Notes under the pieces: model-generated
The model's database searches: none
What the model saw: only the letters and a program-made list of their open reading frames with translations
What the model was told of the DNA's origin: nothing
Position numbers and translations under genes: made by a program
Shown: in pieces, positions 1 to 8,198 of the stretch
How the letters are laid out: every line of letters starts with the position of its first letter
Position numbering within the stretch: the first letter of the stretch is position 1
From: Bacillota bacterium
GTDB lineage: Bacteria; Bacillota; Clostridia; Oscillospirales; Oscillospiraceae
Reading direction: 5' to 3'
DNA: 64,000 nt
Assembly: GCA_021770445.1 (NCBI GenBank)
Contig: JAETQY010000005.1
Span: 1-64,000, forward strand

Positions 1-608
1 TCCCGAATACCGCACCAGTAGAGCATTTCAAAGGCGTAGTAAGAGAGGGGCTTGTCCATCATAGCCTCCGCAAACCGCTGATACTCCGCCTTTGTCCAGA
101 ACAGCATTTCCTTTCGTTCCTCCGTCCCCATGTTCCCGGCTTTGGCGGCGGGGTTGGAGCGAAGCTCATAGAAGCGGACAGCGTGGTTGAAAATGGCGCT
201 AAGCTGGTTGTGCAGGGTTTTGAGGTAGGTCTGGGAGTAGGGCTTGCGCTGGTCGTCCCGATAGGCCAGCAGTTCATTCTGCCATGCGATCACGTCCTTG
301 GTGGTGATCTCGCTGATTTTCCGCTTGCCGAAGTAGGGCAGAATCTTCTTCTGGATGATGTTCTCCTTTGTCAGCCAGGTGTTTTCTTTCAGCCGGGGCC
401 GCACATCCTTGGTGTAAAGCTCCACAAAGGCTTCAAAGGTCATATCCATGTCGGCGGCGGTCTGCATTTGAAAGCTGCGCTCCCAATCCTGAGCCTCCCG
501 CTTGGTGGGAAAGCCCCGCTCGCACTTCTGCTTGCGCTCCCCCGTCCAGTCCCGATACCACGCCATGACGTACCATGTGCCCCGCTTTTCGTCCTTAAAT
601 ACCGGCAT
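1..608 (-). CDS. Tyrosine recombinase (phage/ICE-type integrase), C-terminus outside window
   Basis: Partial gene that runs off the left edge. It starts at the ATG at 608, behind a GGAAGTGAACG ribosome site. The first ~45 residues (MPVFKDEKRGTWYVMAWYRD) look like the arm-site DNA-binding domain of Tn916/phage-type integrases. Residues ~55-130 (TFEAFVELYTKDVRPRL, then PYFGKRKISEITTKDV) match the SAM-like core-binding domain. The catalytic domain begins at about 150, and the last complete codon is the Arg of WCGIR, the likely first catalytic arginine. The gene overlaps the upstream excisionase-like gene by 14 bases, so the two are probably cotranscribed and translationally coupled. It should catalyse integration and excision of the element whose edge lies here. 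The family call is firm; the element type (ICE, prophage or remnant) cannot be told from this window. Confidence 0.9.
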   Translation of the reverse strand, partial: MPVFKDEKRGTWYVMAWYRDWTGERKQKCERGFPTKREAQDWERSFQMQTAADMDMTFEAFVELYTKDVRPRLKENTWLTKENIIQKKILPYFGKRKISEITTKDVIAWQNELLAYRDDQRKPYSQTYLKTLHNQLSAIFNHAVRFYELRSNPAAKAGNMGTEERKEMLFWTKAEYQRFAEAMMDKPLSYYAFEMLYWCGIR

Positions 609-798
609 TTTCGTTCACTTCCTTTCTGGCCCCGTAGAGCCGTTCGTTGAAATACTGGCGGTTGACCCGCCCCGCAATGGTGATGAAGCCCTTTCCTTTC
701 AGTTCCTCGTTCAGCTGTCGGATGAGCTTGTAGGCGTAGGGCCTCGACACGCCCAGCTCGTCCGCAACCTCGTCCACCCGGATAAACTTGTTCTCCAT
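595..798 (-). CDS. Excisionase-like helix-turn-helix protein
   Basis: A 67-residue protein with an N-terminal winged-helix/MerR-like HTH (EVADELGVSRPYAYKLIRQL), as in Xis/AlpA-type recombination directionality factors. It lies directly upstream of the integrase and overlaps its start, the usual int-xis arrangement in Firmicutes mobile elements. A strong AAGGAGG site (806-812, complement) precedes the ATG, and a near-consensus promoter lies at 850-878. The predicted role is to bias the integrase towards excision and perhaps regulate int. It could instead be a simple transcription regulator, because function rests on size, HTH and context. Confidence 0.75.
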   Translation of the reverse strand: MENKFIRVDEVADELGVSRPYAYKLIRQLNEELKGKGFITIAGRVNRQYFNERLYGARKEVNENAGI

Positions 799-849
799 GC
801 TGGTTCCTCCTTTCTTGAATAATAACGCTATTTGTTTAACGTTGACCCT

Positions 850-878
850 ATTATACTAACTCTATTCCGTTATGTCAA
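850..878 (-). promoter_or_regulatory. Sigma-A promoter for xis-int
   Basis: On the minus strand, TTGACA (873-878) and TATAAT (850-855) are separated by exactly 17 bases. This is a perfect consensus pair reading towards the excisionase-like gene. It is divergent from the XRE regulator promoter at 923-951, leaving a short shared control region where that regulator may bind. Confidence 0.85.
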
Positions 879-922
879 GGCTTTCCAAGGAGAAAATATA
901 AACAAATTTATTTATATTCTTC

Positions 923-951
923 TTGACAGTTCTAAATATATCTGTTATACT
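923..951 (+). promoter_or_regulatory. Sigma-A promoter for XRE regulator
   Basis: TTGACA (923-928), a 17-base spacer and TATACT (946-951). The -35 box contains a TTG in frame with the regulator. That TTG is therefore unlikely to be a start codon, which supports the ATG at 989. Confidence 0.8.
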
Positions 952-988
952 TCAAGTGTCCCCATTACATAGATTGGAGTTGGCAGTT

Positions 989-1522
989 ATGGCAATCGGT
1001 GAACGTATTCGATTTTTTCGCAATAAGAAAGGTGTCACGCAAAAGTACCTCGGTCAGGTGGTGGGATTCCCGGAACGCTCCGCTGATGTGCGTATGGCGC
1101 AGTACGAAACCGGGAGCCGCACCCCCAAGGCTGATTTAACGAAAACTTTGGCGGACTTCTTCGGGATATCAACCAACGCCCTAACTATTCCTGACATAGA
1201 CACCGATATTGGCCTTATGCACACCCTCTTTGCTTTAGAGGACATTCGGGGACTGACCATTGGAGAGATTGATGGTGAAATCTGCCTGCGGCTGGACAAG
1301 TCCAAAGGCAAGACCTATGTTGATATGCTTGAAATGCTGTCCGCCTGGGCAGAGCAGGCAAAAAATCTGGAGGCCGGGGAGATCACCAGGGAGGACTATA
1401 ACCGCTGGCGCTACAACTACCCCAAATACGATGCCTCAGGGCGTTGGGCTAAAGTACCTTCCCAAGAATTGAGCGACTTCCTGGTAGATACTCTCAAAGA
1501 CAATACTGATGCAGAGGAATAG
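989..1522 (+). CDS. XRE-family transcriptional regulator of the mobile element
   Basis: A 177-residue protein with an N-terminal HTH_3 domain at residues 1-65 (IGERIRFFRNKKGVTQKYLG, then MAQYETGSRTPKADLTKTLA). A ~110-residue C-terminal region has no recognised domain and contains a short aromatic motif (YNRWRYNYPKY). The start was chosen at the ATG at 989 (GGAG at 976-979), because the upstream in-frame TTG lies inside the -35 box. The gene is divergent from xis-int, which suggests a repressor of excision like those in ICEs and prophages. Its codon use is more AT-rich than the housekeeping genes to the right, consistent with horizontal transfer. Confidence 0.8.
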   Translation: MAIGERIRFFRNKKGVTQKYLGQVVGFPERSADVRMAQYETGSRTPKADLTKTLADFFGISTNALTIPDIDTDIGLMHTLFALEDIRGLTIGEIDGEICLRLDKSKGKTYVDMLEMLSAWAEQAKNLEAGEITREDYNRWRYNYPKYDASGRWAKVPSQELSDFLVDTLKDNTDAEE

Positions 1523-1528
1523 ACAGCA

Positions 1529-1564
1529 AAAGCCCTTACCGACGTTGCCATCGGTAAGGGCTTT
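1529..1564 (+). terminator. Rho-independent terminator of the XRE gene
   Basis: A 14-bp perfect stem (AAAGCCCTTACCGA with its complement) and an 8-base loop, ending in CTTTCTAATA, just after the regulator stop codon. Confidence 0.8.
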
Positions 1565-1654
1565 CTAATATGGATTTTGTCACCCGCAAGCCGCAAAGGA
1601 ACACTTTTCACCTGCAATCCACCGGAGATACAGAATGATGCGGCTTATGGGGGA

Positions 1655-1675
1655 CGTTATCAAATCGTTATCAAA
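1655..1675 (+). repeat. Short direct repeat in element/guaA junction region
   Basis: CGTTATCAAA occurs at 1655-1664 and again at 1666-1675, in the otherwise gene-free stretch 1567-1732 between the XRE terminator and the guaA stop. Short direct repeats near element ends often serve as integrase arm-binding sites. That role is inferred from position only. Confidence 0.35.
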
Positions 1676-1732
1676 AGAGGGGTGCAAAATCTGCTATTCC
1701 TTGCGCCGCAACGGGTTTGAGACTTCTGAAAA

Positions 1733-3268
1733 TCATTCGAATTCTATTGTGGCGGGGGGTTTACTGGTAATATCGTACACGATCCGGTTGATCCCCTTCA
1801 CCTCGTTGACGATCCGGGTGGATACCCGATCCAGCAGCTCATAGGGCAGGCGGGCCCAGTCGGCGGTCATAAAGTCGGAGGTGGTCACCGCCCGGAGGGC
1901 TAGGGTATAGTCATAGGTGCGCCCGTCCCCCATGACGCCCACGGAGCGGGTGTTGGTGAGGACGGCAAAATACTGGTTGGCGTGCTTGTCCTCGCCGGCC
2001 CTAGCCATCTCCTCCCGGAAGATGAAATCGGCCTGACGCAGGGTATCTGCCTTCTCCTTCGTGATGTTTCCGATGATACGGATGGCCAGGCCGGGCCCCG
2101 GGAAGGGCTGGCGGCTGACCAGATACTCGGGCAGGCCCAGCTCACGGCCCAGTTGGCGGACCTCGTCCTTAAAGAGCATCCGCAGGGGCTCCACGATCTC
2201 CTTAAAGTCCACATAGTCGGGCAGGCCACCCACGTTGTGGTGGCTCTTAATGACGGCGGCGTCTCCCGCTCCCGACTCGATGACGTCGGGGTAGATGGTG
2301 CCCTGGGCCAGGAAGTCCACGGCTCCCACCTTTTTGGCCTCCTCTTCAAAGACCCGGATGAACTCCTCGCCGATGATCTTCCGCTTGCGCTCTGGCTCCT
2401 CCACCCCGGCCAGCTTGGCCAGGAAACGGGCCTCGGCGTCCACACGGACGAAGTTCAGGTCCCACTTGGCGAAGGCCTCCTCCACCTCGTCCCCCTCGTT
2501 GAGGCGCATCAGGCCGTGGTCCACAAAGACGCAGGTGAGCTGGGACCCCACTGCCTCGGCCAGCAGGGCGGCGGCCACGGAGGAGTCCACCCCGCCGGAC
2601 AGGGCCAGCAGCACCTTTCCTGTGCCGATCTTCTCCCGCAGCCGGGCGATGGCGGTATCCTTGTAGTCCCCCATAGTCCAGTCGCCCTTGGCGTGGCAGA
2701 CCTCAAAGAGGAAATTTCGGATCATATCCACCCCGTGCTGGGTGTGGTTGACCTCCGGGTGGAACTGCACCCCGTAGAACCCCCGCTTCTCGTCAGCGAT
2801 GGCCACGTTGGGGCAGGCGTCGGACCGGGCGGTGAGGGCAAAGCCCTCGGGCACCTTGGCCATATAGTCCCCGTGGCTCATCCAGGACACGCCCTCCTCC
2901 GGCAGGCCCTTGAACAGCTTACAGCCGGTGTCGTAGCGGGTGAGGGTCTTGCCATACTCCCGGGCGGAGTCGTCCTGGGCGGGGGTGACCTGCCCACCCA
3001 GGGAGTAGGCCAGGTGCTGACAGCCGTAGCAGATGCCCAGGATGGGCACCCCCCAGCTGAAAATTTCCGGGTCCACCCGGGGGGAGCTGTCCAGATAGAC
3101 GGAGTTGGGCCCGCCGGTGAAGATAATCCCGATGGGCTCCATGGCCCGGAGCTCCGCCAGGGGGGTGTTGTAGGGCTTGACCTCGCAGTAAACATTGCAC
3201 TCCCGCACCCGGCGGGCGATGAGCTGATTGTACTGGCCGCCGAAGTCCAAAATCAAAATCGTTTCCAT
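1733..3268 (-). CDS. guaA: GMP synthase (glutamine-hydrolysing)
   Basis: A 511-residue full-length GuaA, which converts XMP, glutamine and ATP to GMP in purine synthesis. The N-terminal class I glutamine amidotransferase shows the nucleophile motif GICYGCQ (about C80) and the His/Glu pair in FHPEVNHT (about 169-171). The ATP pyrophosphatase domain has the PP-loop [13 protein letters not shown] at ~222-234. The C-terminal dimerisation domain ends in the usual [14 protein letters not shown]. The gene is transcribed alone from a promoter at 3302-3330. Its 3' end faces a mobile element; guaA 3' ends are an established integration target for genomic islands, and the coding end here is intact. Confidence 0.98.
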   Translation of the reverse strand: METILILDFGGQYNQLIARRVRECNVYCEVKPYNTPLAELRAMEPIGIIFTGGPNSVYLDSSPRVDPEIFSWGVPILGICYGCQHLAYSLGGQVTPAQDDSAREYGKTLTRYDTGCKLFKGLPEEGVSWMSHGDYMAKVPEGFALTARSDACPNVAIADEKRGFYGVQFHPEVNHTQHGVDMIRNFLFEVCHAKGDWTMGDYKDTAIARLREKIGTGKVLLALSGGVDSSVAAALLAEAVGSQLTCVFVDHGLMRLNEGDEVEEAFAKWDLNFVRVDAEARFLAKLAGVEEPERKRKIIGEEFIRVFEEEAKKVGAVDFLAQGTIYPDVIESGAGDAAVIKSHHNVGGLPDYVDFKEIVEPLRMLFKDEVRQLGRELGLPEYLVSRQPFPGPGLAIRIIGNITKEKADTLRQADFIFREEMARAGEDKHANQYFAVLTNTRSVGVMGDGRTYDYTLALRAVTTSDFMTADWARLPYELLDRVSTRIVNEVKGINRIVYDITSKPPATIEFE

Positions 3269-3301
3269 AGTTCTCCTCCGTCTCTCTATGATTGTCCTCT
3301 G

Positions 3302-3330
3302 ATTATATCAGACCTTCTCCGCTTTGGCAA
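3302..3330 (-). promoter_or_regulatory. Sigma-A promoter for guaA
   Basis: On the minus strand, TTGCCA (3325-3330), a 17-base spacer and TATAAT (3302-3307), about 35 bases upstream of the guaA start. The leader is too short for a purine riboswitch and none is visible. Confidence 0.75.
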
Positions 3331-3343
3331 TGCAGAAAATTCC

Positions 3344-3372
3344 TTGTAGTGCGGCCGCTTTGGTGCTATACT
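3344..3372 (+). promoter_or_regulatory. Sigma-A promoter for the alcohol dehydrogenase
   Basis: TTGTAG (3344-3349), a 17-base spacer and TATACT (3367-3372). It lies back to back with the guaA promoter, the -35 boxes being 13 bases apart. Confidence 0.65.
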
Positions 3373-3402
3373 GGGTCCATCAAGGATACAGGAGGACAAT
3401 TT

Positions 3403-4584
3403 ATGTTCAATTTCATCTATCACACCCCCACCCAGGTGGTATTCGGCAAGGGCGCGGAGGAGCAGACCGGCGCGCTGGTCAAGGGGCAGGGCTGCAAAAA
3501 GGCGCTGCTCCACTACGGCGGCGGCAGCGTGGTCCGGTCCGGGCTGCTGGGGCGGATCAAGGCCTCCCTGGACCAGGCGGGGGTGGCCTACGTTGAGCTG
3601 GGCGGCGTGGTGCCCAACCCCCGGCTGTCCCTGGTGTACCAGAGCATTGAACTGTGCAAAAAAGAGGGAGTGGACTTCATCCTGGCCGTGGGAGGCGGCA
3701 GCGTCATCGACTCGTCCAAGGCCATCGCCTACGGCCTGGCCGAGGAAGCTGACGTTTGGGAGCTCTACGACCGGGCCCGCCGGGCCAAGGCCTGCCTGCC
3801 CGTGGGCGTGGTGCTCACCATCGCCGCCGCGGGCAGCGAGATGAGCAACAGCAGCGTCATCACCAAGGACGAGGGCGGCATCAAGCGGGGCTACAACGAC
3901 GACATCTGCCGCCCCCGCTTCGCCGTCATGGACCCGGAGCTCACCGTCACCCTGCCCCCCTACCAGACGGCCAGCGGCTGCGTGGACATTTTGATGCACA
4001 CCATGGAGCGGTACTTCACCCCCAACGGCACTATGGAGCTCACCGACAGCCTGGCCGAAGGGCTGATGCGCACGGTGATGAAAAACGCCGTTATCCTCCG
4101 GGACGACCCTCAAAACTACGACGCCCGGGCGGAGATCATGTGGGCGGGCAGCCTGTCCCACAACGGCCTCACCGGCTGCGGCAGCGACGGCGGCGACTGG
4201 GCCTGCCACGGCCTGGAGCACGAGATGGGCGGCATGTTCGACGTGACCCACGGCGCCGGCCTGGCCGCCGTGTGGGGAAGCTGGGCCCGGTATGTGTATC
4301 GGGACTGCCTGGACCGCTTCGTCAGGTTCGCCGTCAACGTGATGGGGGTAGCAGAGGCCGGGACCCCGGAGGAGACCGCCCTGGCGGGCATTGAGGCCAT
4401 GGAGGACTTCTACCGCTCCATCGCCATGCCCACCTGCTTCTCCGAGCTGGGCATCTCCCCCACCCGGGAGCAGATGGTCACCATGGCCCACATGCTCCAC
4501 ATCGCCTCCGGTGGCAAAAAGGGGGCCGCCAAGGTGCTCCGGGAGGCGGATTTCCTGAAAATCTACGAGATGGCCAACCATTAG
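3403..4584 (+). CDS. Iron-containing alcohol dehydrogenase (butanol dehydrogenase-like)
   Basis: A 393-residue group III (iron) alcohol dehydrogenase of the BdhA/YqhD/YugJ type, expected to reduce short aldehydes to alcohols with NAD(P)H during fermentation. The nucleotide-binding GGGS motif is at ~97-100. The likely metal ligands D195 and H199 (VDILMHTMERYF), H273 (LEHEMGG) and H283 (THGAGLA) are all present. The start was taken at the ATG at 3403, because GGAGG sits at 3391-3395 and residues upstream of FNFIYHTPTQVVFGKG do not resemble the family. The substrate cannot be assigned from sequence. It is monocistronic, with its own promoter and a terminator at 4592. Confidence 0.92.
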   Translation: MFNFIYHTPTQVVFGKGAEEQTGALVKGQGCKKALLHYGGGSVVRSGLLGRIKASLDQAGVAYVELGGVVPNPRLSLVYQSIELCKKEGVDFILAVGGGSVIDSSKAIAYGLAEEADVWELYDRARRAKACLPVGVVLTIAAAGSEMSNSSVITKDEGGIKRGYNDDICRPRFAVMDPELTVTLPPYQTASGCVDILMHTMERYFTPNGTMELTDSLAEGLMRTVMKNAVILRDDPQNYDARAEIMWAGSLSHNGLTGCGSDGGDWACHGLEHEMGGMFDVTHGAGLAAVWGSWARYVYRDCLDRFVRFAVNVMGVAEAGTPEETALAGIEAMEDFYRSIAMPTCFSELGISPTREQMVTMAHMLHIASGGKKGAAKVLREADFLKIYEMANH

Positions 4585-4591
4585 AGCACAA

Positions 4592-4622
4592 ATGAGCCCC
4601 CGGCTTTAAGCCGGGGGCTCAT
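4592..4622. terminator. Bidirectional terminator hairpin
   Basis: ATGAGCCCCCGGCTT pairs perfectly with its complement around TA, between the convergent alcohol dehydrogenase and membrane-protein genes. T-richness is modest on both sides. Confidence 0.65.
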
Positions 4623-4661
4623 TCTGTCCGAACCTATGCAAAGGTTAAGCCGATGTAAACG

Positions 4662-5654
4662 TCAAATCAGCATCACGCCCACGACAACGGAGAAGAACGC
4701 GGCGAACATGGCCGCCCACATGCGGGCGGTCCAGAGCCGCACCGCATAGGTGTCCTCGCCATGGGGAACTGGGGCGTCGTATAGATACCACCCCAGAAGA
4801 ATAAAACAGACCGCCAGCGGCATGATGCCAATGAAGAGAATCGGACTGTGAAACAGGCCGGCGGCAGCCAGCGTTGCCGCCGCGTAAAGGACGCATAGTA
4901 GAACCATCCCCTTGGCCAGCCTGCACAGCCGTTTTCCCTTTGCCGTTCTGGCCCTGGGTGTGGAAGCTTTGCCGTCCTCAGAGGACGCGGCAATCTCCCG
5001 CCACTTTCGCCGCGGCTCAGACAGCATCCCCCAAAAGACCTGAATCAACAGCGAAGAAAATCCAATCAGCCAGATGTTCCCAAAAAACAGCAGCCGAACC
5101 CACCCACCGCGGGGGACAACCGGGACAAGCCCCTCCGCAGTCTGCCGGTAGACGGTGAGGGCGTTATAACAGAGTGCCCCTTCTGTAAACTCCGATTCGG
5201 ATATCCGCTCAGCCGGCGGTTTCTGCGCGGGAAATTCCGCCTCATGCTCCGCCTGGGGAAAGGCGTTCTGATACGCTCCCGTCTTCAGATCGTACTGATA
5301 GACCATATAGCGATCCTGCCAGAGGAACAGGGAACCGTCCTTTGCCCCGATCTGGGAATCTCCGGTGTGATCATGCCAGGGGGCCGACACCGACCAGAGA
5401 AAAGTGCCTGTTTTGTCGTAGACATTCACCGCACTGCTGTTGTCATACAGAATATAGATGTGATCTTTTCCCTCCAACACCTGCCCGATAGGGGCCGGAA
5501 CAAAGGCCGGGCGTTCCGCGGGAGGCGCGGAGGCGTCCGCCCGCTGTACAGGCCCTAACAAAAGCAAACGGAGCAGAAACAGGGCAAAAGCCAGGATGGT
5601 GCAGCCCCGCAGGAACAGCGACAGTCCAGACAACAGCTTTGTTTTCACCTTCAT
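4662..5654 (-). CDS. Multi-pass membrane protein with an extracytoplasmic domain
   Basis: A 330-residue protein of unrecognised family. One N-terminal hydrophobic segment (~13-34) is followed by an extracytoplasmic stretch (~40-180) with WD/PQQ-propeller-like phrases (DHIYILYDNSSAVNVYDKTG, then YMVYQYDLKTGAY). Four further membrane segments follow at about 187-210, 247-270, 273-292 and 306-329, separated by a basic cytoplasmic loop (RARTAKGKRLCR). The start lies 32 bases after the cysteine desulfidase stop, so the two are probably cotranscribed. The propeller fragment is too short for a full propeller. No function is assigned. Confidence 0.7.
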   Translation of the reverse strand: MKVKTKLLSGLSLFLRGCTILAFALFLLRLLLLGPVQRADASAPPAERPAFVPAPIGQVLEGKDHIYILYDNSSAVNVYDKTGTFLWSVSAPWHDHTGDSQIGAKDGSLFLWQDRYMVYQYDLKTGAYQNAFPQAEHEAEFPAQKPPAERISESEFTEGALCYNALTVYRQTAEGLVPVVPRGGWVRLLFFGNIWLIGFSSLLIQVFWGMLSEPRRKWREIAASSEDGKASTPRARTAKGKRLCRLAKGMVLLCVLYAAATLAAAGLFHSPILFIGIMPLAVCFILLGWYLYDAPVPHGEDTYAVRLWTARMWAAMFAAFFSVVVGVMLI

Positions 5655-5686
5655 ATGCTTCCCCCCCTGGCGCAGACTGCGTTGGT

Positions 5687-6967
5687 TCAGGTCTGGAGCA
5701 TAATCTGCAAAATTTCCTTGTCGGTGGAGCGCATTCCGATTTTTCCCAATCGCCCCACATTGTCCAGGGTGTGTTCGATCCCGTGGGAGATGATGCCGTC
5801 GCCGCCGTAGAACTGCTGGCCGTTCTGGAACATCCGGTAGCCCAGTATCCCGGCATCGATGGCGGCGGCGATCTTTCCGGCGCAGGAGGCCTTGGCCCCG
5901 TCGCAGATCATCCCGGACACGATGGCCAGGGCGTTGACCACGGTGTGGATGACCTCCTCGTAGCCGCCGCCGTCCAGGTAGGCGATACCCGCCCCCGCTG
6001 CGGCCCCGGCGCTCACAGCGCCGCAGTAGGCGGACAGCCGGCCGATGCGGGTCTTTTGGTGGATGGTGATGAGGTTAGACAGCACCAGCGCCCGGTACAG
6101 CTTCTCCTCGCTCACGCCCTTCTCCCGGCCGTAGACGATCACCGGTACCGAGGCGGTCATCCCCTGGTTGCCGCTGCCCGAGTTGATAATAACAGGCATC
6201 TCACAGCCCCCCATCCGGGCGTCCGACCCGGCGGCGGCGGCGGCCTTGGCCTTGGCGATGGGGTCGTCCGCCGGGGACGTGGCCCGGATCACCTGGCCGA
6301 TATTGGCCCCATAGCTGTGGGTGAGGCCCTCCTGAGAGATGGCCATGTTGCACTGGATCTGACGGCCGATGATCTCCCGCACGTCCCCCAGCTCTACCGT
6401 CTGGGCAAAGTCGTAGATGTCCGCCATGTTGAGCAGGGTCCGGTCGGTGAGGCCGCTCTCGTCGTCGGCCTCCACGGGCAGGTCCAGCAGCACGTTCCCA
6501 TTGTGCTCGATGTGGACAATATTAGTGTGGTAGTTGGCGATGCGGATCTTGGCGGTGTCCTCCCCCTTTTTCAGGGTGATCTGGATGTCAAAAACCAGCT
6601 CGCCATCCAGGAACTCCACCCGGACGGGGTGCTCCTTCAAGTAGGTCCGCATCTCCTCCTGCTGCTCCGGAGTAACCTGGGAGATGACCTCCAGCAGCAG
6701 CTCCGGCTTTCCGGCCACCACCCCCGCGGCGGCGGCGGCCTCGATGCCGTGGAGCCCGCCGGTATTGGGGACCACCACGCTCTTCACGTTTTTGATGATG
6801 TTGCCGCTGGCCTCCACCACCACCTGGTCGGGGAGGGCGCCCAGCACCTCCCGGCCCTTGGCGGCGCCGTAGGCGATGGCGATGGGCTCGGTGCAGCCCA
6901 TGGCGGGCACCAGCTCCTCCTCCAGGATACGGATGTAGGCGTCATATCTCACATTTGACTTTTCCAT
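5687..6967 (-). CDS. cyuA: L-cysteine desulfidase (CyuA/UPF0597, serine dehydratase alpha-like)
   Basis: A 426-residue member of the serine dehydratase alpha-subunit-like UPF0597 family, whose characterised members (CyuA) are 4Fe-4S L-cysteine desulfidases releasing pyruvate, ammonia and sulfide. Conserved Cys positions are visible in PAMGCTEPIAIAYGAA near the N-terminus and in SGMICDGAKASCAGK near the C-terminus, with NSGSGNQGMTASVPV between. Two adjacent ATGs (6970 and 6967) are possible; the second has better spacing to AAGGAGG. A consensus promoter lies at 7005-7033. No CyuR-type regulator or cysteine importer is adjacent. Some family members may act on other amino acids, so the substrate is inferred. 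Confidence 0.87.
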   Translation of the reverse strand: MEKSNVRYDAYIRILEEELVPAMGCTEPIAIAYGAAKGREVLGALPDQVVVEASGNIIKNVKSVVVPNTGGLHGIEAAAAAGVVAGKPELLLEVISQVTPEQQEEMRTYLKEHPVRVEFLDGELVFDIQITLKKGEDTAKIRIANYHTNIVHIEHNGNVLLDLPVEADDESGLTDRTLLNMADIYDFAQTVELGDVREIIGRQIQCNMAISQEGLTHSYGANIGQVIRATSPADDPIAKAKAAAAAGSDARMGGCEMPVIINSGSGNQGMTASVPVIVYGREKGVSEEKLYRALVLSNLITIHQKTRIGRLSAYCGAVSAGAAAGAGIAYLDGGGYEEVIHTVVNALAIVSGMICDGAKASCAGKIAAAIDAGILGYRMFQNGQQFYGGDGIISHGIEHTLDNVGRLGKIGMRSTDKEILQIMLQT

Positions 6968-7004
6968 CATGCTCCTCCTTGCTTTCTCCCGGGGCTTTGT
7001 GCCT

Positions 7005-7033
7005 ATTATACAGGAAAACCTGCCCCGGGTCAA
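7005..7033 (-). promoter_or_regulatory. Sigma-A promoter for cyuA
   Basis: On the minus strand, TTGACC (7028-7033), a 17-base spacer and TATAAT (7005-7010). Confidence 0.75.
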
Positions 7034-7037
7034 ACGG

Positions 7038-7066
7038 TTGCGGAAAATACTTCTCTGTGGTAAGAT
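7038..7066 (+). promoter_or_regulatory. Sigma-A promoter for the HAD gene
   Basis: TTGCGG (7038-7043), a 17-base spacer and TAAGAT (7061-7066). It is divergent from the cyuA promoter, the two -35 boxes lying 4 bases apart. Confidence 0.6.
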
Positions 7067-7105
7067 GGGAAAGCGCCCTTCAGGGCGAAGAACGGAGGAA
7101 ATGCC

Positions 7106-7753
7106 ATGTTCAAGGCGGTATGCTTCGATTTTGACTACACCCTGGGGGACTCCACTGACTCCATCGTGGCCGGCTTTCAGCACGGGCTCACCGGCCTGGG
7201 CTGGCCCGCCCCGGAGCGGGAGGCGGTGCGCTCCACCATCGGCTATCTGCTGGAGGACGCCTACACTATGCTCACCGGAGACAGCGACCCCGGCCGTCAG
7301 GCCAAATTCCGGGCCCTGTTCTCCGAGGTGGCGGTGGAGCGCCAACGGAAGGAGACCACCCTGTTCCCCGGCGCGGCCGAGCTGCTCCGGGGCCTAAAGG
7401 CCCGCGGCGTCAAGACGGCCATCGTCAGCACCAAGCGGGGGGACACCATCCAGATCGTCATGGCCAACCACGGCCTGGGGGACGCCCTGGACCTGGTCAT
7501 TGGCAGCGCCGACGTCAAACGCCACAAGCCCGATCCGGAGGGTCTACTGGCCGCCATGGACCGGCTGGGGGTCACCCGGTCGGAGACCCTGTTCTGCGGG
7601 GACACCGTGCTGGACGCTGGGGCGGCGAAAAACGCCGGCTGTCACTTTGCCGCCGTCCTCAACGGGATCACCCCGGCAGAGGACTTCGCCCCCTTCCCCA
7701 CCGACCACATCGCCCCTGATCTGTGGGACCTGGCGGCCTGGCTGGGGCTCTAA
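7106..7753 (+). CDS. HAD-superfamily hydrolase (phosphoglycolate phosphatase-like)
   Basis: A 215-residue HAD subfamily IA phosphatase. Motif I is FDFDYTLGDS (nucleophile D8, acid/base D10). A helical cap spans ~15-80. Motif II is AIVSTKRG (T-containing), followed by the Lys of KRHKPDPEG, and motif III/IV is LFCGDTVLDAGAAKNAG. This set is typical of Gph/PpaX-like enzymes that dephosphorylate small phosphometabolites. The ATG at 7106 follows GGAGG at 7094-7098. An out-of-frame ATG at 7101 is ignored. The gene is monocistronic between its own promoter and terminator. The physiological substrate is unknown. Confidence 0.9.
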   Translation: MFKAVCFDFDYTLGDSTDSIVAGFQHGLTGLGWPAPEREAVRSTIGYLLEDAYTMLTGDSDPGRQAKFRALFSEVAVERQRKETTLFPGAAELLRGLKARGVKTAIVSTKRGDTIQIVMANHGLGDALDLVIGSADVKRHKPDPEGLLAAMDRLGVTRSETLFCGDTVLDAGAAKNAGCHFAAVLNGITPAEDFAPFPTDHIAPDLWDLAAWLGL

Positions 7754-7760
7754 CCAGAAC

Positions 7761-7795
7761 AAAAGGCCGTCCTCCTTTTAGGAGGACGGCCTTTT
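7761..7795. terminator. Bidirectional terminator
   Basis: AAAAGGCCGTCCTCC, a 5-base loop and its exact complement, with A/T tracts on both sides. It serves the HAD gene and overlaps the 3' end of the convergent RHH gene. Confidence 0.85.
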
Positions 7796-7972
7796 GTTGT
7801 CTTTCAGCTCCATATGGTCCAGTGCATACTGCAAGGCCATACCAATAAGCTCATTCCGGGAGCGATTGGTCCGGGCCGAAAGGTCGTTGTACTGCTCCTG
7901 AAGGGCTCTATCAATGCGGATCGTCATGGTAACAGTCTTATCTTCCCGGGGTGTAATGATAAATTTTTCCAT
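7778..7972 (-). CDS. Ribbon-helix-helix (CopG/Arc-type) DNA-binding protein
   Basis: A 64-residue protein. Residues ~14-57 (VTMTIRIDRALQEQYNDLSA, then RSRNELIGMALQYALDHM) fit the ribbon-helix-helix fold of CopG/Arc repressors: a basic/hydrophobic strand followed by two helices. No toxin-like partner gene is adjacent, so it is not obviously an antitoxin; it may be a small autoregulator. Its coding end lies inside the terminator hairpin shared with the HAD gene. A TATAAT-like -10 is visible upstream (complement, near 8005) without a clear -35. Confidence 0.75.
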   Translation of the reverse strand: MEKFIITPREDKTVTMTIRIDRALQEQYNDLSARTNRSRNELIGMALQYALDHMELKDNKRPSS

Positions 7973-8070
7973 AATGCCTCACTTCTCACTCTTTTTGAGT
8001 ACATTATAGGGTGAATCTACACATTTAATCCATGTCACAAACTGCATTAAAAACTCAACTCAATTTGTAA

Positions 8071-8156
8071 TTGACATTTTTGGAAATAAGTGTTATTGTG
8101 AAATGGCAGGTTTTAAGAAAATTTTAATTTGACTTATGCCTGTCCGGTGCTACAAT
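8071..8156 (+). promoter_or_regulatory. Two tandem sigma-A-like promoters for the TraB/GumN gene
   Basis: Promoter 1 is TTGACA (8071-8076), a 17-base spacer and TATTGT (8094-8099). Promoter 2 is TTGACT (8129-8134), a 16-base spacer and TACAAT (8151-8156). Both read towards the gene starting at 8199. Confidence 0.55.
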
Positions 8157-8198
8157 AAGCTGGAGAAGTTGGGCGCTGTCCCAAGAAAGGATGATTCG

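Noticed and set aside
923-988. Longer XRE protein starting at the TTG at 923
   Set aside because: That codon lies inside the -35 element and has no ribosome site; the ATG at 989 opens the HTH domain.
7778-7972. RHH protein as antitoxin of a type II module
   Set aside because: No toxin-sized gene is adjacent in the same direction; the neighbours are a convergent HAD gene and a divergent TraB/GumN gene.
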